A stretch of DNA of 18,048 nt from Azoarcus_F sp036734105 (GCA_036734105.1 DAIMZH010000060.1:1-18048), one strand, 5' to 3'; shown: positions 1 to 8,195, counted from the stretch's first letter. The notes: generated by a model from the letters alone, not told the origin. A program made the numbers and translations.

Positions 1-871
1 GGTCATTGTTTGACGGCTGGATTCACTGAAAACCTCGCGTTATTCGAGGTGCCCTGAACAACTTGGTGTGGCGCCGCTCACCAGCATGTTCTTCTACGGT
101 GAGAACACGGCGCGACCACGTGGTGAGTGGCGTCCCGAGGTACATGATTCCGACGGGCTGTTGATCAAGGACGCGACCAGCAGCGAATGGTTGTGGCGAG
201 CGCTGATCAACCCGGTCAATCTCGAAATGGACTGGTTTGCGGTGAACACTCTCGGGGGCTTTGGCCTGTTGCAGCGTGATATCGACTTTGCTTCGTATCA
301 CGATCTTGGTGCCCGTTACGAAAGGCGTCCCGGCACTTGGGTGGAGCCACGCTCCGACTGGGGGGCCGGTCATGTGGTGCTGGTGCAGTTGCCGACCGAT
401 GCCGAAACCAATGACAACATCGTGGCTTTCTGGAAGCCGGGGCAGGCGGTTGAGGCAGGCAAGGCCTATCGTTTTGACTGGACTGTTGCATTTGGTGCCG
501 GCGACCCGGTAGACACCGGCTTGGCGAGGGTAGTTAACACCTTTGTCGGCGATGGCAGCATCGTCGGCGGCGGCAATGTGCCGGGCGCATATCGTTTCGT
601 GGTCGACTTTCAGGGCGCTACGCTGCCCGACCGGGCTGATGGCGGCGAAGTGTTGTCGCGGGTGACCGGGCTGGATGGAAGCGAGGTGCTGGAGCACTTC
701 GTGGAATACAACGACGCCCTGAAGACCTGGCGCATGTCTGCGCTGGTCAAGCCTGAGGCTGGCAAGTCAGTCGCCCTGCGCGCCTTTCTGACCGATGGGC
801 AGACTGCGTTGAGCGAAACTTGGTCATACCGGCTGCCACCGGACAACACCATCCTGATCAAGAGGCACTGA
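1..871 (+). CDS. opgG: Glucans biosynthesis protein G, OpgG/MdoG (3' part; frame disturbed at the left edge)
   Basis: Periplasmic protein needed to make or release osmoregulated periplasmic glucans; it acts with the membrane synthase OpgH encoded downstream. The visible part matches the C-terminal half of OpgG. It includes LGVAPLTSMFFYGEN, WRPEVHDSDGL, GFGLLQRDIDF, WVEPRSDWG, ETNDNIVAFW and the ending SETWSYRLP, all of which align with my recollection of E. coli OpgG. The frame is continuous from about position 59. Upstream, the homologous stretch VIRGAL (about 42-56) lies in another frame and joins EQLGVAP only if one G is added after position 56. An in-frame stop also lies further left (27-29). 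These defects sit at the window edge, so sequence error there is as likely as a real mutation. The stop is 2 bases before the next ATG, as expected for an operon. Confidence 0.9.
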
Positions 872-873
872 GC

Positions 874-1152
874 ATGGCCACCATGATGAGCGAGCGCTTG
901 CTGCGCAGGGCGCTCGGCTATCTTGCCCTGTGTGGTGTCAGAATGGATGCTGCTGCCGAGCGCAAGGTGCTGGGCCTGGTGTCCGAGGTGATTGCCGGTC
1001 AGTCGCCATGCGGAGAACCCTTGGACGAGGTCGTCGCTTATACCCGCCTGATGGCGCAGGTCGACGTTGCCTTTAGCCTCCCCGAGCCTCTGCTGCCCCC
1101 TGTCACGCCAGTCATGGACCGTGGCAGCATTGGTTATGGTGACATCGCATGA
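874..1152 (+). CDS. Small hypothetical protein between opgG and opgH (92 aa)
   Basis: A 92-residue protein starting 2 bases after the opgG stop. Its own stop overlaps the opgH start as ATGA (1149-1152), so all three genes are probably translated together. It is mostly helical and charged at the front (MSERLLRRALGYLALCG), has no signal peptide or membrane segment, and ends PLLPPVTPVMDRGSIGYGDIA. The proline-rich tail before RGS resembles the cytoplasmic linker just ahead of the first membrane helix in long OpgH proteins. The neighbouring OpgH lacks that N-terminal region. It may therefore be a separately encoded version of the OpgH cytoplasmic head, but this is inference. The coding call rests on position, tight spacing and overlap; the function is unknown. 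Confidence 0.75.
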   Translation: MATMMSERLLRRALGYLALCGVRMDAAAERKVLGLVSEVIAGQSPCGEPLDEVVAYTRLMAQVDVAFSLPEPLLPPVTPVMDRGSIGYGDIA

Positions 1153-3215
1153 CACGGCCTGCCTGGAAACGTGCTGCGCTGCTGCGGCGTAGTCTGCTGA
1201 GCTTGCTGGTATTTGGTCAGACGGCGCTGGCAGTCACCATCATGCGGCAGGTGCTGCCCTATCAGGGTGGAAACTGGGTCGAAATTGCGCTGCTGGTGCT
1301 GTTTGCGCTGCTGTTTGGCTGGATATCGGTGGGCTTCTGGGTGGGCGTGACAGGCTTTTTCGTGCGCCTTGCCGGAGGGGATCCGCAAGGCCTGCTGAGG
1401 CGCCATTCGCGGGCTGCGCTGGAGGCCACGCCGCTGGCGCGCACAGCCATCGTGATGCCGATCTACAATGAGCCTATCGCCCGCACGCTCGGCGGCCTGC
1501 GCGCGATCTACCGTTCGCTGGAGGAAACCGGTCAGCTCGACCACTTCGAGTTTCACATCCTGTCGGATAGCCGCGACCCTGATCACTGGTTGTCCGAAAA
1601 AACCGTGTGGTTCGAGTTGTGTCGTGAACTGGGCGCCTTCGGGCGGCTGTTCTACCGGCGACGTCCGATCAACATGAACTACAAGAGCGGCAACGTTGCG
1701 GACTTTCTGCGGCGCTGGGGGCGTCGCTATGACTACATGATCGTGCTTGATGCAGACAGCATCATGGATGGCGCCACGTTGGTGGACATGGTCAGGCTGA
1801 TGCAATGTGAGCCAGGTGTCGGCATGATCCAGACCAGCCCGGCCATCGTCAATGCCGAATCAATGTTCGCCCGGGTGCAGCAGTTCTCAAGCCGCTTGTA
1901 TGGGCCGATGTTTACCGCCGGTCTCAGCGCCTACCAGCTCGGCGAGGCGGCCTACTGGGGGCACAACGCGATCATCCGGGTGGCCCCGTTCATGGCCCAT
2001 TGCGGGTTGCGCAAGTTGCGTGGGGTCGGGCCGTTCAAGGGGCCGATCTCCAGTCACGACTTTGTCGAGGCGGCCTACATGGCGCGCGCCGGATACGAGG
2101 TGTGGCTGGAACCCGATCTGCAGGGCAGCTATGAGGAGTCTCCGCCCAGCCTGGTGGACGAGTTGGCACGCGACAAACGCTGGGCCAAAGGCAACCTCCA
2201 GCATCTGTGGCTGTTGCTGTTCGGCAGGCGCTTGCACATGGCTCACCGCCTCGCGTTGCTCAATGGCGTCATGTCGTATGTCGCCTCGCCGCTTTGGCTG
2301 GCTTTTCTTGCCTTGACCACGCTCGCCACGGCGCGGCTGGTGTTGTTTCCCATCGACTATTTTCCGGTGCCCCACAGTCCGTTTCCGATGTGGCCAAAAT
2401 GGAATCCGGAATGGGCGCTGGGTCTTGCCGCAGCGACCGTGTTGTTGTTGTTTGTGCCCAAGTGGCTGGCGGTGATCGAGGTGGTCTTGTGCGGGCGAAG
2501 CGCGGACTTCGGCGGTGGTCTGCGTCTTATGCTGTCGGTGTTGTTCGAGATGCTGCTTTCCGCGTTGATGGCACCGATCCGCATGCTGGCGCACAGTCGC
2601 CATGTGATCGAAGGCTTGTCGGGCATGAAGCTACGCTGGGCGGGCCAGAACCGCAGCGAGGAGACTACCTGGCGTGAGGCCTTGGTGGACCAGATGCCGG
2701 GTTCGCTGCTGGCTGCCTGTTGGGCGATCTTTGCATGGTGGCTGGACCCGCTGTTCTTTTTCTGGTCACTGCCGGTGGCAATTCCGCTGATCGTGGCGGC
2801 GCCGGTGTCGGTTGTTTCCGCCAAGGTATCGGTGGGGCGCTTTCTGCGAGCGCGTGGCGTGCTGCTGTCACCCGAAGAGCGTCTGCCAGTTGCGGTGATC
2901 TCGGCGGTCAATGAGGCGCAGAGTGTTGTCAGTGAACGCGGCGATCGCTCGGCTTTTGTTCATGTGGTGGTTGATCCGGTACTCAACCGTGTGCATGTGG
3001 CCACCACCCGCGCAAACCGCCCAGGGGCAAAGTCGGACGCCATCGCGCGCTTGGTCGAGCGCTGCGAACGCGATGGCCCCGAGGTGCTCACCCAGCGAGA
3101 GGTCACCCAGCTCGCGTTGGATCGCGGTGCACTCGAAACCCTGCACCGGCGCGCATGGCGCGCGCCTGCGGAAACTTACTGGGGGCGGGCTGTGGCCGAA
3201 CGTATTGTCGGCTGA
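1149..3215 (+). CDS. opgH: Glucans biosynthesis glucosyltransferase OpgH/MdoH (688 aa)
   Basis: Inner-membrane family-2 glycosyltransferase that polymerises glucose from UDP-glucose into the backbone of osmoregulated periplasmic glucans and passes it to the periplasm. Two N-terminal membrane helices (about 15-35 and 48-72) precede the cytosolic GT domain. That domain shows IVMPIYNEP (101-109), the LSD aspartate (140), DAD (201-203), SHDF (302-305) and RDKRW (341-345), which takes the place of the QxxRW motif. Several more helices follow (about 374-398, 424-446, 460-480, 516-557). Conserved OpgH blocks are FYRRRPINMNYKSGN and YWGHNAIIRV. The protein is 688 residues against about 850 in E. coli, because the long cytoplasmic N-terminus is missing. 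The start overlaps the upstream stop (ATGA). The gene ends 9 bases from the convergent yqhA-like gene. Confidence 0.96.
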   Translation: MTRPAWKRAALLRRSLLSLLVFGQTALAVTIMRQVLPYQGGNWVEIALLVLFALLFGWISVGFWVGVTGFFVRLAGGDPQGLLRRHSRAALEATPLARTAIVMPIYNEPIARTLGGLRAIYRSLEETGQLDHFEFHILSDSRDPDHWLSEKTVWFELCRELGAFGRLFYRRRPINMNYKSGNVADFLRRWGRRYDYMIVLDADSIMDGATLVDMVRLMQCEPGVGMIQTSPAIVNAESMFARVQQFSSRLYGPMFTAGLSAYQLGEAAYWGHNAIIRVAPFMAHCGLRKLRGVGPFKGPISSHDFVEAAYMARAGYEVWLEPDLQGSYEESPPSLVDELARDKRWAKGNLQHLWLLLFGRRLHMAHRLALLNGVMSYVASPLWLAFLALTTLATARLVLFPIDYFPVPHSPFPMWPKWNPEWALGLAAATVLLLFVPKWLAVIEVVLCGRSADFGGGLRLMLSVLFEMLLSALMAPIRMLAHSRHVIEGLSGMKLRWAGQNRSEETTWREALVDQMPGSLLAACWAIFAWWLDPLFFFWSLPVAIPLIVAAPVSVVSAKVSVGRFLRARGVLLSPEERLPVAVISAVNEAQSVVSERGDRSAFVHVVVDPVLNRVHVATTRANRPGAKSDAIARLVERCERDGPEVLTQREVTQLALDRGALETLHRRAWRAPAETYWGRAVAERIVG

Positions 3216-3224
3216 GCGGGTGTG

Positions 3225-3770
3225 CTACTTGCCGCTCTTGCGCTGCTCGGATATCCAGTCAGACACTGCAAACAGCAGGCCGGAAACCACAAAGGTGAGG
3301 TGAATGGCGATCTTCCAGCCCAGCTCCTCACCGCTCATCTGCTGGCTGATCAGGAAAGCCTTGAGCAACTCGACTGCCGAAATGGCGACGATGGCGCCGA
3401 TGAGTTTCATCTTGAGGTCGGAAAACCCGACCTTGCCCATCCAGGCCGGGCGGTCCTCGCTGTCGCCGGTGTGAAGCTTGGAGACGAAGTTCTCGTAGCC
3501 GCTGAAGATCATGATCAGCAGCAGCGCAGCGATCAGCATGGTGTCGACCAGAGTGAGGATAGAGATCACCGAGTCGTGTTCAATCATGCCCATGACACCC
3601 ATCAGCAGGGCGATCAACTCCTTGCCGAACTTTACCAGCAGCACCATGATGGCAATGATGAGGCCGATGAAGAAAGGCGCCAGCAGCCAGCGACTGGCAA
3701 AAATGACCGCTTCGAGCCTGAGCTCCCACTTCTTGAAGTTGTCGGGTTGGGGGGTGGGTTCGTCTTTCAT
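3225..3770 (-). CDS. YqhA/UPF0114 (TIGR00645-type) integral membrane protein (181 aa)
   Basis: Small inner-membrane protein of a conserved family without a firmly assigned role. The chosen ATG gives MKDEPTPQPDNFKKWE, followed by the family start ASRWLLAPFFIGLIIA and hydrophobic segments at about residues 26-47, 67-90, 120-142 and 150-170. The run HDSVISILTLVDTMLIA and the ending FAVSDWISEQR are characteristic of the family. Longer in-frame starts exist up to 3821, but they add a polar, atypical leader. The gene lies 110 bases downstream of ybiT on the same strand and converges on opgH with 9 bases between stops. Family assignment is confident; function is not known from sequence. Confidence 0.88.
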   Translation of the reverse strand: MKDEPTPQPDNFKKWELRLEAVIFASRWLLAPFFIGLIIAIMVLLVKFGKELIALLMGVMGMIEHDSVISILTLVDTMLIAALLLIMIFSGYENFVSKLHTGDSEDRPAWMGKVGFSDLKMKLIGAIVAISAVELLKAFLISQQMSGEELGWKIAIHLTFVVSGLLFAVSDWISEQRKSGK

Positions 3771-3804
3771 GATCTGCTGACCAGGTAATGAGCTTTGACT
3801 GAAA

Positions 3805-3835
3805 CGACCGCCAGACGGCAAACGCCTGACGGTCG
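3805..3835 (-). terminator. Imperfect hairpin between ybiT and the yqhA-like gene
   Basis: Left arm 3805-3817 and right arm 3823-3835 pair over about 13 positions with two G-U or mismatch positions and a 5-base loop. On the minus strand it follows the ybiT stop and is trailed only by GTTTC, so a full U-tract is missing. It could be a weak terminator or attenuator after ybiT, or a processing hairpin. It is seen directly as an inverted repeat; its function is inferred. Confidence 0.35.
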
Positions 3836-3880
3836 GTGTGGGTTAGGGCGAAGAGGGGTTGCTTGCGTTGCAGGCGGCTG

Positions 3881-5506
3881 TCAATCCAGCCCCTGACTGG
3901 CGAGATATTCCTCGTAAGTGCCGCCATAGTTGATCACGGTGCCGTCCAGCTTGATCTCGATGATGCGCGTGGCCAGCGATGAAACGAACTCGCGGTCGTG
4001 CGAGATGAAGATGAGCGTGCCGGCGAATTTTTCGAGGCCGCTGTTGAGCGACTCGATGGATTCCATGTCGAGGTGGTTGGTGGGTTCGTCCATCAGCAAC
4101 ACGTTGGGGCGCGACAGCATGAGCTTGCCGAACAGCATGCGGCCTTGCTCGCCACCGGAGATGATGTTGACCGACTTGCGCACCTCGTCACCCGAAAACA
4201 GCAAACGGCCGAGCGTGCCACGGATCAGGGTTTCGAGGTCTTCACCGTTTGCTGCTGCGGTGATGCGTGCGTACTCGGCGATCCAGTCGGTGAGCATCTC
4301 GGTGCCGGCAAAGTCGGCAGAGTGATCCTGCGCGTAGTAGCCGGGCTTGGCTTTTTCGGCCCACTTGATGCTGCCGCTGGAAGGCGTGAGTTCGCCGAGC
4401 AGCAGTTTCATTAGGGTGGTCTTGCCGACCCCGTTTTCGCCGATGATGGCAATCTTTGCGCCTGCCTCGATAGGCAGCGAGAAGCGCTTGAACAGCGGTT
4501 TTTCCATGCCGTCGTAGGCAAAGCTGATGTTTTCCACCTCGCAGGCCAGGCGGTGCAGCTTGTCTTTGGGGTCGTAGTCGAAGCGGATCCAGGGGTATTG
4601 ACGGCTGGATGGTTTGACGTCTTCGGGCTTGAGCTTGTCGATCAGCTTGAGGCGGCTGGTGGCCTGCTTGGCCTTGGACTTGTTGGCCGAGAAGCGGCGC
4701 ACGAATTCCTGCAGCTCGGAGACTTTGTCCTTGGCGCGGGCATTGGCCTGTTGCTGACGTTGGCGGGAGATGGTGGCCGCTTCCATGTAGTCGTCGTAGT
4801 TGCCGGCATAGACGGTGACCGTACCGTAGTCGAGGTCCGCCATGTGGGTGCACACCTGGTTGAGAAAGTGGCGGTCGTGCGAGATGATGATCATGGTCGA
4901 GTCGCGCTCATTGAGCACGTTCTCTACCCAGCGGATGGTGTTGATGTCCAGGTTGTTGGTGGGCTCGTCCAGCAACAGGATGTCCGGGTTGGCAAACAGG
5001 GCCTGGCATAGCAGAACACGCAGCTTCCAGCCCGGGGCGACGTTCTTCATCGGGCCATTGTGCAGTTCGCTGGCAATGCCCACGCCCAGCAGCAGCTCGC
5101 CAGCACGCGATTCGGCGGTGTAGCCGTCGTATTCGGCAAACTTGCCTTCAAGTTCGGCCGCGTGCATGTAGTCGTCTTCGCTGGCCTCGGGGTTGGCGTA
5201 GATCGCGTCTTTTTCCTGCATGCAGGCCCACATCTCGGTGTGACCCATCAACACCACGTCAAGCACCCGCATGTCTTCAAAGCCGAACTGGTCCTGGCGC
5301 AGATAGGCCATGCGCTCGTGCGGATCCTTTGACACGTTGCCTGCGCTTTGCTCAAGCTGCCCGCAGAGGATCTTCATGAAGGTGGATTTGCCCGCACCGT
5401 TGGCGCCGATGAGGCCGTATCGGTTGCCGTCACCGAACTTTACGGAGACGTTTTCAAAAAGGGGCTTGGCCCCGAACTGCATGGTGATGTTTGCGGCGAC
5501 GAGCAC
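3881..5506 (-). CDS. ybiT: ABC-F family ATPase YbiT (541 aa)
   Basis: Soluble protein with two ATP-binding cassettes from the ABC-F group, whose members bind the ribosome and influence translation. First cassette: Walker A GANGAGKST (34-42), signature APGWK (157-161) and Walker B ILLLDEPTNNLD (176-187). A helical linker follows (about 240-300), with ELQEFVRRFSANKSKAKQA. Second cassette: GENGVGKTT (356-364), ISGGEQGR (449-456) and NVLLMDEPTNHLD (468-480). The APGW signature in place of LSGG is also what I recall for E. coli YbiT, so it is a family trait and not damage. The GTG start matches the MLV N-terminus of YbiT, and AGGA lies about 8 bases upstream of it. A TATAAT box (5543-5548) precedes it. 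The gene may be co-transcribed with the downstream yqhA-like gene. Confidence 0.95.
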   Translation of the reverse strand: MLVAANITMQFGAKPLFENVSVKFGDGNRYGLIGANGAGKSTFMKILCGQLEQSAGNVSKDPHERMAYLRQDQFGFEDMRVLDVVLMGHTEMWACMQEKDAIYANPEASEDDYMHAAELEGKFAEYDGYTAESRAGELLLGVGIASELHNGPMKNVAPGWKLRVLLCQALFANPDILLLDEPTNNLDINTIRWVENVLNERDSTMIIISHDRHFLNQVCTHMADLDYGTVTVYAGNYDDYMEAATISRQRQQQANARAKDKVSELQEFVRRFSANKSKAKQATSRLKLIDKLKPEDVKPSSRQYPWIRFDYDPKDKLHRLACEVENISFAYDGMEKPLFKRFSLPIEAGAKIAIIGENGVGKTTLMKLLLGELTPSSGSIKWAEKAKPGYYAQDHSADFAGTEMLTDWIAEYARITAAANGEDLETLIRGTLGRLLFSGDEVRKSVNIISGGEQGRMLFGKLMLSRPNVLLMDEPTNHLDMESIESLNSGLEKFAGTLIFISHDREFVSSLATRIIEIKLDGTVINYGGTYEEYLASQGLD

Positions 5507-5542
5507 GTTGAATCCTGAACTGATAAATTAGCAAAGCGTTGA

Positions 5543-5548
5543 ATTATA
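5543..5548 (-). promoter_or_regulatory. Likely -10 box of the ybiT promoter
   Basis: The minus strand reads TATAAT here, a perfect sigma-70 -10 match, about 37 bases upstream of the ybiT GTG. This would place the transcript start near 5536 with a leader of about 30 bases. No good -35 is visible at the usual spacing; CTGCAG is the nearest weak candidate. It is supported by the exact -10 and its placement only. Confidence 0.5.
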
Positions 5549-5601
5549 ACGCAACCGTCTTGCCGCCCTGCAGTGCCCCCGGGCTTTTTTGAAAGGCGAC
5601 C

Positions 5602-6052
5602 ATGAAATTATGTGCATTGCCCTGATGTCATTGCTTGTGATNNNNNNNNNNNNNNNNNNNNNNNNNNNNNNNNNNNNNNNNNNNNNNNNNNNNNNNNNNN
5701 NNNNNNNNNNNNNNNNNNNNNNNNNNNNNNNNNNNNNNNNNGATCCCAAGATAGAGGGGCGCATTGACGGCACGAGCTATCACGTGCTGTTTTATGGCTG
5801 CAAGCAGAATGCCAACTGTGGCAGCCTGCAGTTTTCGTCCGCGTGGGGGGGACCGGTGTGACGATGGAGGAGATCAACGCCTGGAACCGCGACAAACGCT
5901 TCGGCAAGGCGTATCTGGATGATGACGGTGATCCCGCGCTGGAGATGAACGTCAACCTGCGCTACGGCGTGAGCCGCAAGAACTTTGATGATACGGTGGA
6001 TTTCTGGCGCATCGTCCTCAAGACCTTCAAGGAAGAGGTTCTGGGGCAATAA
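5602..6052 (+). pseudogene. YbjN-domain protein gene, interrupted by the gap and frameshifted
   Basis: The right part encodes a YbjN (sensory-transduction-regulator-like) domain: DGTSYHVLFYGC, then NCGSLQFSSAW, then EEINAWNRDKRFGKAYLDDD and NFDDTVDFWRIVLKTF. These two blocks lie in different frames. The switch falls at a run of seven G (5845-5851), after which the first frame hits TGA at 5861. Five or eight G would restore the frame. On the left of the gap an ATG at 5602 with AAAGGCGACC upstream begins MKLCALP and then stops. The other frame gives LMSLLV, so the CCC run (5620-5622) may hide a second indel, or the start may be the ATG at 5610. Homopolymer errors beside an assembly gap are a plausible cause. 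The N-terminus looks like a signal peptide, which would suggest an exported protein. Confidence 0.75.
5642..5741. other. Assembly gap (100 N)
   Basis: Exactly 100 undetermined bases, the conventional filler for a scaffold join of unknown length. It falls inside the YbjN-domain gene. The flanking pieces (a start-like N-terminus on the left and about 100 residues of the domain on the right) suggest the real gap is short, but its length cannot be read from the sequence. Confidence 0.97.
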
Positions 6053-6080
6053 GCTGCACGCGCACTCGCCGCGCAAATCG

Positions 6081-6105
6081 AAAAGCCCCGCTGGTCGGGG
6101 CTTTT
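6081..6105. terminator. Bidirectional rho-independent terminator
   Basis: AAAAGCCCCG, a five-base loop (CTGGT), then CGGGGCTTTTT. This is a GC-rich stem flanked by A on one side and T on the other, so it can work in both directions. It lies 28 bases after the YbjN-gene stop and just beyond the stop of the convergent GNAT gene. Confidence 0.9.
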
Positions 6106-6118
6106 TGCTGTTTAACCG

Positions 6119-6625
6119 TTACAGCCACTTGTGCATGAACATGGCCTGTCCGGCTGCCGGGTCGAGCTGATAGGCCTGGAAGCCCGCGCGTTGATAAGCC
6201 GACAGCGCAGCCGTGTTGTTGGACAGAACCTCCAGCGTGAGCTTGCAGCATGCTCGTTGCCGTGCCAGCGCTTCGGCTGCTTCCAGCAAGGCACGGCCGA
6301 TGCCCTTGCCACGCCAGGCGCTGGTCACGGCGAGATCGTGCACATTCAGCAACGGGCGGGCGGCGAAGGTGGAAAAGCCCTCGATACAGTTGATCAGGCC
6401 TACCGGTTCTTCGCCGACGCGGGCGATGAAACCGAAGTAGTCGTTGCGCTGTGCCAGCCGTTCGGCCAGGTGAGCGCGGGCCTCGGTGCCCAGCGCTTCG
6501 CCGCCACCCATGGGGTCGCGGGCGTAGTCGTCCAGCAGCTCGACCAGCGCGGTGACGTGCTCTGGCCGGGCGAGGTCTATGGCGTCAATGCTGACGACCG
6601 GGGCGGCGTGATTTCTGGCGCTCAT
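6119..6625 (-). CDS. GNAT family N-acetyltransferase (168 aa)
   Basis: Acetyl-CoA-dependent N-acetyltransferase of the GNAT fold; the substrate cannot be told from sequence. Motif A is VTSAWRGKGIGRALLEA, with the acetyl-CoA pyrophosphate loop RGKGIG at about residues 105-110. It is preceded by the strand NVHDLAV and followed by the motif-B region LEVLSNNTAALSAYQRAGF. The ATG at 6625 overlaps the trhP stop by 4 bases (ATGA read on the minus strand), so translation is probably coupled to trhP. The gene ends just before the shared terminator at 6081-6105. Confidence 0.9.
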   Translation of the reverse strand: MSARNHAAPVVSIDAIDLARPEHVTALVELLDDYARDPMGGGEALGTEARAHLAERLAQRNDYFGFIARVGEEPVGLINCIEGFSTFAARPLLNVHDLAVTSAWRGKGIGRALLEAAEALARQRACCKLTLEVLSNNTAALSAYQRAGFQAYQLDPAAGQAMFMHKWL

Positions 6626-8046
6626 GATTGTGGGGCGTCCAGCAGGCGTGCGACAAAACACGGCTGATCCGGGCGGTATCCTTCGGGGGCGTCCAGCCAC
6701 ACGCGCCGACCACTGCCGGGTACGCGTGTCAGCGGAAGCTGGTCGTCGCTGAGCATGTTGTCGGTCTTGGCCTGCAGGTTGCCTTGCGGCTGAACGAATT
6801 CCAGACGGTCTCCACAGCCAAAACCGTTCTTGACCTCGATCTGCAGCTTGCCGCTGCTGGCGTCAAAACCGCAGGCCTCGCCAACCAGCAGGCTGCGCCC
6901 GGACTCGGAGTGACCGCGCAGATAGTTCTGATGCTCGGGGGTGTGGTGGCGCTGATAAAAGCCGTCGGTGTAGCCCCGGTTGGCCAGGCCTTCCAGCGTG
7001 GCCAGCAGGGTCGGGTCGAAAGGTCGGCTGGCGAGCGCATCATCAATGGCGCGGCGATAAGCCTGCGCAGCCCGCGCCACGTAGTAAGGGCTCTTGGTGC
7101 GGCCTTCGATCTTGAGTGAATCCACCCCGATCTCCACCAGTCGGGCCACATGCTCCACTGCGCGCAGATCACGCGAGTTGAGGATGTAGGTGCCATGCTC
7201 ATCTTCTTCTATCGGCATCAGCTCGCCCGGTCGCGTGCCTTCTTCAAGCAACCACACCTTGCTGCCACCGATGTGACGCGGCCCACCGCCCAGCGCCATG
7301 CCTTCGGCCAGCTCATTGCGGCTGCGGGCCGCAGTGCCAACCGCGCCAGCATCGCGCGGGTTGCCAATCGGCTGCGCGTTGGCGACTTCGGTGTCGCCAG
7401 TGGGGTTGTCGGTGGCCTCATGCAGGCGGTAGTCCCAGCGGCAACTGTTGGTGCAACTGCCCTGGTTGGGGTCGCGGTGATTGAAGTAACCCGACAGCAG
7501 GCAGCGCCCGGAATAGGCAATGCACAGCGCGCCATGCACAAACACCTCCAGCTCCATGTCTGGGCAGGCCTGCCGGATTTCGGCGACTTCATCCAGCGAC
7601 AGCTCGCGCGACAGGATGATTCGCTTGACGCCCATGCTCTGCCAGAAGCGCACCGCCGCGTAGTTGGTGGTGTTGGCCTGCACCGACAGATGGATGACGG
7701 TGTCCGGCCAGCGCTCGCGCACCATCATGATCAGGCCGGGGTCGGCCATGATGAGGGCGTCCGGCTGCATCTCGATGACCGGGGTCATGTCTTCGATAAA
7801 GCTCGCCACCTTGGCGTTGTGCGGAAAAATGTTGCTGACCAGAAAAAAGGCCTTGCCAAGGGCGTGAGCCTCGTCAATACCGGCCCGCAAGGTGTCGAGC
7901 TTGCCAAAGCTGTTGTTGCGAACCCGCAGCGAATAGCGCGGCTGACCGGCATACACCGCATCCGCGCCATAGCCAAAGGCGGTGCGCATCATGTCCAGCG
8001 AGCCAGCAGGGGCGAGTAGTTCGGGGCGTTTTAGTATTTGCTGCAT
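6622..8046 (-). CDS. trhP: U32 family tRNA hydroxylation protein TrhP (YegQ) (474 aa)
   Basis: Homologue of E. coli YegQ/TrhP, which with prephenate-derived chemistry hydroxylates U34 in certain tRNAs (ho5U, a precursor of cmo5U and mcmo5U). N-terminal PELLAPAGSLDMMRTAFGYG and GADAVYAGQPRYSLRVRNN match the family. The U32 signature FVHGALCIAYSGRCLLSGY is followed by DPNQGSCTNSCRW; Cys175, 182, 198 and 202 are candidate ligands of the iron-sulfur cluster typical of U32 proteins. Residues about 212-262 form a Gly/Ala/Asn-rich insert that looks longer than in E. coli. The ATG giving MQQILKRPELLAPAG was chosen because upstream in-frame codons (to 8295) show no family resemblance. It overlaps the following GNAT gene. 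Confidence 0.93.
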   Translation of the reverse strand: MQQILKRPELLAPAGSLDMMRTAFGYGADAVYAGQPRYSLRVRNNSFGKLDTLRAGIDEAHALGKAFFLVSNIFPHNAKVASFIEDMTPVIEMQPDALIMADPGLIMMVRERWPDTVIHLSVQANTTNYAAVRFWQSMGVKRIILSRELSLDEVAEIRQACPDMELEVFVHGALCIAYSGRCLLSGYFNHRDPNQGSCTNSCRWDYRLHEATDNPTGDTEVANAQPIGNPRDAGAVGTAARSRNELAEGMALGGGPRHIGGSKVWLLEEGTRPGELMPIEEDEHGTYILNSRDLRAVEHVARLVEIGVDSLKIEGRTKSPYYVARAAQAYRRAIDDALASRPFDPTLLATLEGLANRGYTDGFYQRHHTPEHQNYLRGHSESGRSLLVGEACGFDASSGKLQIEVKNGFGCGDRLEFVQPQGNLQAKTDNMLSDDQLPLTRVPGSGRRVWLDAPEGYRPDQPCFVARLLDAPQS

Positions 8047-8066
8047 GGGGTGGGGGCAAAAAGACG

Positions 8067-8084
8067 GAGTGTAGCAGCCAGGGG
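8067..8084 (+). repeat. Left copy of an imperfect direct repeat flanking the ATPase/HNH module
   Basis: Reads GAGTGTAGCAGCCAGGGG, about 20 bases upstream of the trhP start. It matches GAGTGAGCAGCCGGGG at 10515-10530 if two single bases are skipped. Together the copies bracket the inserted module. GC-rich words of this length can recur by chance, so significance is uncertain. Confidence 0.35.
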
Positions 8085-8195
8085 CATCCGGTGTTGTTGT
8101 CAGCGGATTTCCAAACCCGTGCTCTGCGGTCATGGTGGCCCCAGGCTCTGGTTTTACAAGCTTCGGATCAAATAAGGCGCGCCTCTGAGCTGGAA

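Noticed and set aside
23..697. Long minus-strand open frame opposite opgG, and similar antisense frames opposite opgH, ybiT, trhP and the M1 gene
   Set aside because: Mirror frames in GC-rich genes; their translations are rich in Arg, Pro, His and Gln with no recognisable domain, while the opposite strand encodes clear family proteins.
3222..3788. 188-codon plus-strand frame opposite the yqhA-like gene
   Set aside because: The minus strand encodes a well-conserved membrane protein here; the plus-strand product is a low-hydrophobicity antisense artefact.
4999..5050. Degenerate ABC signature (APGW in place of LSGG) in the first ybiT cassette as a sign of damage
   Set aside because: The same APGWK sequence is typical of YbiT proteins.
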